DNA of 64,000 nt from Thermotoga sp. Ku-13t (GTDB lineage: Bacteria > Thermotogota > Thermotogae > Thermotogales > DSM-5069). The stretch's first letter is position 1, and every line of letters starts with the position of its first letter. The stretch spans positions 248,001-312,000 of the forward strand of contig NZ_LNFY01000010.1 of assembly GCF_011057685.1 (NCBI RefSeq), given 5' to 3'. The notes under the pieces are model-generated. The model saw only the letters and a program-made list of their open reading frames with translations, was not told the origin of the DNA and made no database searches. Shown here one piece after another: positions 59,036 to 64,000 of this stretch. The position numbers and the translations under genes were made by a program.

Positions 59036-60426
59036 GAAAGTTGCATTCTTTGTTTTTGATCTTTCTCTGTGCGATCATCTTTGCCGATGTGACAAGTTTC
59101 GTACCGAAAGATTACGATTTCTTTGTGTTGCTCAAAGGAAATTCGCTTTACTACAGTAGATTGAGCAGTGTTCCTCTGTTTCGTTTCATACTGAAGGACG
59201 ACAGGGTCGCCCTCGAGAGTCTCTTCGTTTCCCTGCTCGAAAACACGTGCAACAATCTTGGTATTCCGGTGGACTCTGTGTACGAAGCGCTTGAGAACGA
59301 TATACTCTTTGCCTCTAAGGGTACTGAGTTTTCGCTGGATCAGTTCTTCTCACTCGATTTGAACTATTACTTCCAGGTTCTTCGCAACATAGGCAGTAAT
59401 TCCATAGTGGTTTTGAAAACCTCAAAGCCGGAACAGTTGCTTCGACTCATGGCGAGACTGATGGATTTGAAGATGACCAGGAGCGAGGGAGTGTGGATCC
59501 TTCACGACACGGACGTCGCGATCTTTGCCGCTGCACACGAAAGCTATCTTGTGATGTCGGGGAGCAGGACTGCCCTCATGAAGGCTATAGATGCTTACGA
59601 TATGGAAGGTTTACAGTTGAAAAACGAAGAGGCGGCAGTGAAAGAGCTGCTGAACCAGTCGGCCTGGTTGTACGGCTTCTTCAAGAAGGACACGTTGAAA
59701 ATCAAAGGGCCGTTCGTTTCGACGAACAACCCTGAGACCGATTACGTAACGGTTTTAGGTGTCCCCAGCGGCGAGTCATTGAAGATAGAGGTGCGTCAAC
59801 TGTTGCGCTCAAATTCGAACATGGAGAAATACGTCTCCTCTGTTACGCCGATGCTGGGTATGCCTTTCGTTGGAAATTTCGTCTTTTCCGCAACTGCGGC
59901 CGGCCCGCTGGATCTCGCGGAATCTCTTTCGCAATGGTTTCATGGCGCCCAGGACGAAGTGAGGAAGATTTACGATATCGTTTCGCAGATACTCAGGGTG
60001 AGCACGGGTCGTGTTTACGTTACGGGCGATCTGTTCGGTGAATCGATCCGCTTGGTCGTTATCTTCGAACTGTCGAAGGATATTGATATGTCGTTTCTCA
60101 TCAGATACGGTGCGAAATCTTTCGGAAGCGAGATCAGGTTGCCTATACTCAACGGCTTCATCAGCTTTTTCCAATCGGACAGGCGACTGATCATGACGAA
60201 CCTAACGAAGGAGGAATACGATCGGTTGGCCAGCAGGAAAAAGCTCAGGGACGATGTTGCCTATCAGTACATCTCACGCAACTATGCCAATCGTGACGTA
60301 TTGAGATTGTTCATCGATCTTGGTTCGCTGCTGAAACAGATACTCGGCATCAACGCAACCGGTAAATTCTTTCTAACCCAGCAGTTCGAAGGTCAGGCTC
60401 TGGTTTACAGAATGGAGGTCATGTGA
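59032..60426 (+). CDS. Unknown secreted protein
   Basis: 464 residues, ATGA overlap with tlyA. Signal peptide at residues 1-18 (LHSLFLIFLCAIIFADV). Alpha/beta protein; segments such as PKDYDFFVLLKGNSLYY near the start and repeated SIVVLKTSKPEQLLRLMARL / IFAAAHESYLVMSGSRTALMKAI resemble DUF3352-like extracytoplasmic proteins, but the match is weak. Directly upstream of secA (3 bases). Confidence 0.78.
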   Translation: MRKLHSLFLIFLCAIIFADVTSFVPKDYDFFVLLKGNSLYYSRLSSVPLFRFILKDDRVALESLFVSLLENTCNNLGIPVDSVYEALENDILFASKGTEFSLDQFFSLDLNYYFQVLRNIGSNSIVVLKTSKPEQLLRLMARLMDLKMTRSEGVWILHDTDVAIFAAAHESYLVMSGSRTALMKAIDAYDMEGLQLKNEEAAVKELLNQSAWLYGFFKKDTLKIKGPFVSTNNPETDYVTVLGVPSGESLKIEVRQLLRSNSNMEKYVSSVTPMLGMPFVGNFVFSATAAGPLDLAESLSQWFHGAQDEVRKIYDIVSQILRVSTGRVYVTGDLFGESIRLVVIFELSKDIDMSFLIRYGAKSFGSEIRLPILNGFISFFQSDRRLIMTNLTKEEYDRLASRKKLRDDVAYQYISRNYANRDVLRLFIDLGSLLKQILGINATGKFFLTQQFEGQALVYRMEVM

Positions 60427-60429
60427 GAG

Positions 60430-63024
60430 ATGTTTCCATTCATCGACAGAAACAAGATGCTCTTGAAGCGCTATAGAAAAATGGTTGAAAGGGTCAAGCA
60501 AAAGGAGCAGCCGCTGCAAAGGGCAACGAACTCGGAGCTGAGAAAGCTCGCACTCGAACTGAAAGCGAACGGTTACGACGAGTCTTTGATCTACGACGCT
60601 TTCGCTCTGGCGAGGGTCATCGCAAAACGTGTGCTCGGAATGTATCCGTTTGACGAGCAGCTGATGGGTGCCTTTGTGCTCCACGAGGGTAAAGTGGCCG
60701 AGATGAAGACAGGCGAAGGTAAAACGCTCGTCGCCACGATGCCTCTGTACTTCAACTCCCTGGGTGGAAAGAACGTTCATCTTGTCACCGTGAACGATTA
60801 CCTCGCGCGACGCGACGCGCTCTGGATGGGACCACTGTATTTGTTCCTTGGATTGCGTGTGGGAGTGATAAACCAGCTCGGGAAGTCTTACGAGGCGGTC
60901 TGGAAGAATCAGGAACTTTTTGAAGCCGCGATCGAGGAAAATCTTTCCGTTTGGCCCGAAAGCTTCGATGGCGAATTTCTGAAAGACTCGATGAAGGATC
61001 CACGCGCTGTTCAGGCGTTCGAGGTTCAGCTCGTGGAGATTTCAAGGAAACAGGCTTACGAATGCGACATCACCTACGGCACGAACAACGAATTCGGCTT
61101 CGATTATCTTAGAGACAATCTCGTGTACGATCTGAACGATAAGGTGCAGAGGGCTCATCACTACGCCATCGTTGACGAAGTGGACAGCATACTCATCGAC
61201 GAAGCGCGAACGCCACTGATCATATCTGGACCATCGAAAACGGGAGCTTCCGTTTACAAGCAGTTCGCCTCCCTGGCGAAAAAGTTCATCAAAGACGTGG
61301 ATTTCACAGTTGATGAAAAGGTCAGAACTGTGATCTTAACAGAAAAGGGCATAGAGAAAGCCGAAAAGCTCATAGGTGTCGAGAATCTGTACAACCCTGC
61401 GAACGCGAACCAGCTCTACCACCTTTTGAACGCCCTGAAGGCGCTGCATCTTTACAAGAGGGACGTCGATTACGTGGTGATGAACGGTGAAGTCATCATC
61501 GTGGATGAATTCACGGGTAGGCTCCTGTTCGGGAGACGTTACAGCGGGGGCCTGCACCAGGCGATAGAGGCAAAAGAAGGCGTACCCATAAAAGAAGAGT
61601 CGATCACCTACGCGACGATAACCTTCCAGAACTATTTCAGGATGTACGAAAAACTCGCGGGGATGACCGGAACGGCGAAGACGGAGGAAGAAGAGTTCAA
61701 GCAGATCTACGGCATGGAAGTTGTTGTGATCCCGACCCACAAACCGATGATAAGGATCGATCACGATGACGTGATCTACAGGACTCAGGCCGAGAAGTAC
61801 GCAGCGATAATCAAAGACATCGTCGAGCGTCACAAGAAGGGCCAGCCCGTCCTCGTTGGAACGACTTCCATAGAAAAGAGCGAACTGCTCAGCAGCATGT
61901 TGAAGAAACTCGGCATACCGCACCAGGTCCTCAACGCAAAATACCACGAAAAAGAGGCCGAGATCATAGCGAAAGCGGGAGAAAAGGGTGCTGTCACCAT
62001 CGCCACGAACATGGCTGGCCGCGGGACAGACATAAAGCTGGGTGAAGGTGTTGTCGAACTCGGAGGCCTCTACGTCATCGGTACGGAGAGGCACGAGAGT
62101 CGACGCATCGATAACCAGTTGAGGGGCCGTTCCGGCCGACAGGGTGATCCGGGTGAATCGAGGTTCTATCTGTCCCTCGAAGACGATCTTCTGAGAATCT
62201 TCGGAGCCGAACAGCTCGAAAAGGTCATGAACGTGCTCAAGATTAAGCCAGGTGAACCGATAGAACACCCGCTGCTCACACGGCTCATCGAGATGGTCCA
62301 GAAGAAAGTCGAGGGGATCAACTTCTCCATAAGGAAACACCTCATGGAAATGGACACGGTGCTCGATGCGCAGAGAAACTACGTTTATTCCTTGAGAGAC
62401 TGGATCTTAGAAGGAAAAAGCATGGAAGAGCACATCGACAGGTTCATGGAAGATTTCGTTGAAAGAAGGATCGAGAGTTTCTGCAACGGGAAAGAGTGGG
62501 ACCTCGAGGGATTGAAGAATTCGCTGCTGGTTCTGCCCAGGGGTATAATAAGCCTTGACGGAGCAAATTTCGACACAGCCAGCCAGTTGAAGCAGTACCT
62601 GCTCGAGCAGCTCAGGAAGGCATACTCAGCCAAAAAGCAGGAGATAGGTGAAGAGTACGATAGATTCCTCAGATTTTTGGTCTTACGTGCGGTCGACGAC
62701 AACTGGCGACAGTATCTGGAAGAAGTCGAACACGTTAAGGAAGCAGTCAATCTGAGAGCTTACGGTCAGAGAGACCCCATCATCGAGTTCAAGAAAGAAA
62801 CTTACGCCATGTTCGATGAAATGATGGCGCGCGTGATTGACACGGTGATTGGCCTCATGTTCAGAGTGGTGAAGGTGGACGAAGAAAAAGCTCAGCGTGA
62901 AGCGAAAAGAGATCTGGCTAACCTCAGGCTCGTTCATGAGGAGTTCAACATCGTCAACAGGGCCGAGCGAAGAAAGTTGCAAAGAGACGAAAAGACAAAG
63001 AAGAGGTTCAAAATAAAGAGGTGA
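60430..63024 (+). CDS. secA: Preprotein translocase ATPase SecA
   Basis: 864 residues. Motor of the Sec pathway. Walker [46 protein letters not shown] (Walker B), [51 protein letters not shown]. Ends in a basic tail without the C-terminal zinc site found in many other SecA proteins. Resembles the Thermotoga form, with a long stretch between the Walker A region and GTNNEF (about residues 130-215). Confidence 0.97.
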   Translation: MFPFIDRNKMLLKRYRKMVERVKQKEQPLQRATNSELRKLALELKANGYDESLIYDAFALARVIAKRVLGMYPFDEQLMGAFVLHEGKVAEMKTGEGKTLVATMPLYFNSLGGKNVHLVTVNDYLARRDALWMGPLYLFLGLRVGVINQLGKSYEAVWKNQELFEAAIEENLSVWPESFDGEFLKDSMKDPRAVQAFEVQLVEISRKQAYECDITYGTNNEFGFDYLRDNLVYDLNDKVQRAHHYAIVDEVDSILIDEARTPLIISGPSKTGASVYKQFASLAKKFIKDVDFTVDEKVRTVILTEKGIEKAEKLIGVENLYNPANANQLYHLLNALKALHLYKRDVDYVVMNGEVIIVDEFTGRLLFGRRYSGGLHQAIEAKEGVPIKEESITYATITFQNYFRMYEKLAGMTGTAKTEEEEFKQIYGMEVVVIPTHKPMIRIDHDDVIYRTQAEKYAAIIKDIVERHKKGQPVLVGTTSIEKSELLSSMLKKLGIPHQVLNAKYHEKEAEIIAKAGEKGAVTIATNMAGRGTDIKLGEGVVELGGLYVIGTERHESRRIDNQLRGRSGRQGDPGESRFYLSLEDDLLRIFGAEQLEKVMNVLKIKPGEPIEHPLLTRLIEMVQKKVEGINFSIRKHLMEMDTVLDAQRNYVYSLRDWILEGKSMEEHIDRFMEDFVERRIESFCNGKEWDLEGLKNSLLVLPRGIISLDGANFDTASQLKQYLLEQLRKAYSAKKQEIGEEYDRFLRFLVLRAVDDNWRQYLEEVEHVKEAVNLRAYGQRDPIIEFKKETYAMFDEMMARVIDTVIGLMFRVVKVDEEKAQREAKRDLANLRLVHEEFNIVNRAERRKLQRDEKTKKRFKIKR

Positions 63025-63028
63025 GAGC

Positions 63029-64000
63029 ATGATCGCGTACGAAACGAAGGTCAAGATAGAAGAGTTGAGAGACAAGTTCGAAGGACTTTCGAAGATCGTG
63101 GAACCCGAAAAGTTGAAAGAAGAACTCGCGGAACTGGAGCGAGAACTTTCAAACAACGATGTCTGGAAAGATCCCAAAAAGGCTGCAGAAATATCCAAAA
63201 AGATGCGCCACATCAAGGACCTGCTCTCGGACTTTGAAAAGATCAGGAAAGCCTTCGAGGACGTCGAGGTCGGTCTTGAACTCGCCGAAGAGGACGGCGA
63301 GATAGCCCAGCACGTCGAACAGATCGTCTCCGAGCTGCAAAAGGACATAAAACGTCTTGAGCTCGAGCTCGTTCTGAACGATCCACTGGATATCAACAAC
63401 GCTTATCTGTCTGTGCATCCCGGCGCCGGTGGTACAGAATCGCACGACTGGGCCCAGATGCTGCTGAGGATGTACATGAGGTGGGCCGAGAAAAAGGGCT
63501 TCGATGTGGAACTGCTCGATTTCCAGCCGGGCGAAGAGGCCGGAGTGAAGAGTGCGACAATCCTGATCAAAGGCGAGTACGCTTACGGCTTGCTGAAATA
63601 CGAGCGGGGTATTCACAGACTCGTGAGGATTTCCCCGTTCGACGCGTCGCACAGGCGCCACACATCCTTCGCCTCGGTGAACGTCATTCCTGAAATAGAT
63701 GATGACATAGAGATCGAAATAAGGCCGGAAGATCTGAAGATAGAAACTTTCAGGGCATCTGGACACGGCGGCCAGTACGTGAACAAAACCGATTCTGCAG
63801 TCAGGATAACACACATTCCAACAGGCATCGTCGTGAGCTGTCAGAGCGAAAGATCGCAGCATCAGAACAAGGCCACCGCTCTGAAAATGCTCAAGGCAAG
63901 ACTGTACCAGTTAGAGCTGGCAAAGAGAAGAGAACAGCTCGAGGAAATCCAGGGAGAACTCAAAGACATCGCCTGGGGAAACCAGATAAGATCTTACGTG
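63029..64000 (+). CDS. prfB: Peptide chain release factor 2 (partial, cut by the right edge)
   Basis: 324 residues visible from ATG 63029. N-terminal coiled coil, codon-recognition domain with the SPF tripeptide ([18 protein letters not shown]) that reads UGA/UAA, and the [18 protein letters not shown] loop with the catalytic GGQ. Follows secA by 4 bases. The reading frame is continuous through the position where many bacterial prfB genes hold a programmed +1 frameshift, so there is none here. Confidence 0.96.
   Translation, partial: MIAYETKVKIEELRDKFEGLSKIVEPEKLKEELAELERELSNNDVWKDPKKAAEISKKMRHIKDLLSDFEKIRKAFEDVEVGLELAEEDGEIAQHVEQIVSELQKDIKRLELELVLNDPLDINNAYLSVHPGAGGTESHDWAQMLLRMYMRWAEKKGFDVELLDFQPGEEAGVKSATILIKGEYAYGLLKYERGIHRLVRISPFDASHRRHTSFASVNVIPEIDDDIEIEIRPEDLKIETFRASGHGGQYVNKTDSAVRITHIPTGIVVSCQSERSQHQNKATALKMLKARLYQLELAKRREQLEEIQGELKDIAWGNQIRSYV

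Noticed and set aside
61336-62340. Minus-strand frame of 334 codons inside secA
   Set aside because: Antisense shadow of a clear SecA gene.
63029-63110. Programmed frameshift in prfB
   Set aside because: The frame is continuous from ATG 63029 and no in-frame TGA with a slippery CTT-T is present near codon 25.

Overview
The window looks like a chromosomal piece of a Thermotogales bacterium, most likely Pseudothermotoga (a moderate-GC lineage). This is inferred from gene content, protein style and the CRISPR repeat type, not from a search. Coding density is very high: genes sit in long runs with ATGA, GTGA or TTGA stop/start overlaps, GGAGG-type ribosome sites are common, and many starts are GTG or TTG. 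No transposase, prophage or tRNA gene was seen.

Layout. (1) 1-1997, minus: KDPG aldolase with a tripartite tricarboxylate (TctC/TctB) transporter that runs off the left edge. (2) 2155-6852, plus: murD-ftsW-murG-murC, part of a division and cell-wall cluster. (3) 6844-16918, minus: a stand-alone IMP cyclohydrolase domain, comF, a chemoreceptor, an unknown anchored protein and a complete oligopeptide-type ABC transporter (oppD, oppF, binding protein, oppB, oppC). (4) 17005-18216, minus: a uracil/xanthine permease with its own promoter and terminator. (5) 18408-19466, plus: a secreted protein of three unfamiliar repeats. (6) 19504-36017, minus: a very long run that reads flgM-flgN-flgK-flgL-fliW-csrA-gatC-yraN-smpB-rlu, two unknown envelope proteins, a Zc3h12a-like nuclease, queA, a shortened sigma-54-like protein, thiN, dxr, rseP and ispG. 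(7) 36085-36831, plus: a lone EcfT-like protein. (8) 36832-37679: a long non-coding region holding a three-repeat CRISPR array with its own promoter and no cas genes. (9) 37680-43490, plus: a BMP-type nucleoside ABC transporter whose last gene is an ADP-ribosylglycohydrolase-family protein. (10) 43573-43851: acpP. (11) 43881-53583, minus: mnmG-rel-dtd-queH-unknown-rsbW-like-trmFO-fapA-manA. (12) 53699-64000, plus: surE-def-fmt-rnpB-truA-unknown-tlyA-unknown-secA-prfB (cut by the right edge).

Most of the window is core housekeeping: peptidoglycan precursors, MEP isoprenoid enzymes, tRNA modification, translation quality control, secretion and late flagellar genes with the FliW-CsrA and FlgM regulators. 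The parts that look most worth following are the nucleoside transporter with its glycohydrolase-family enzyme, the minimal sigma-54-like protein, the orphan CRISPR mini-array whose promoter lies in a dyad, the three-repeat secreted protein, the stand-alone IMP cyclohydrolase with an altered active-site motif, and an opp terminator written inside the murC coding sequence.
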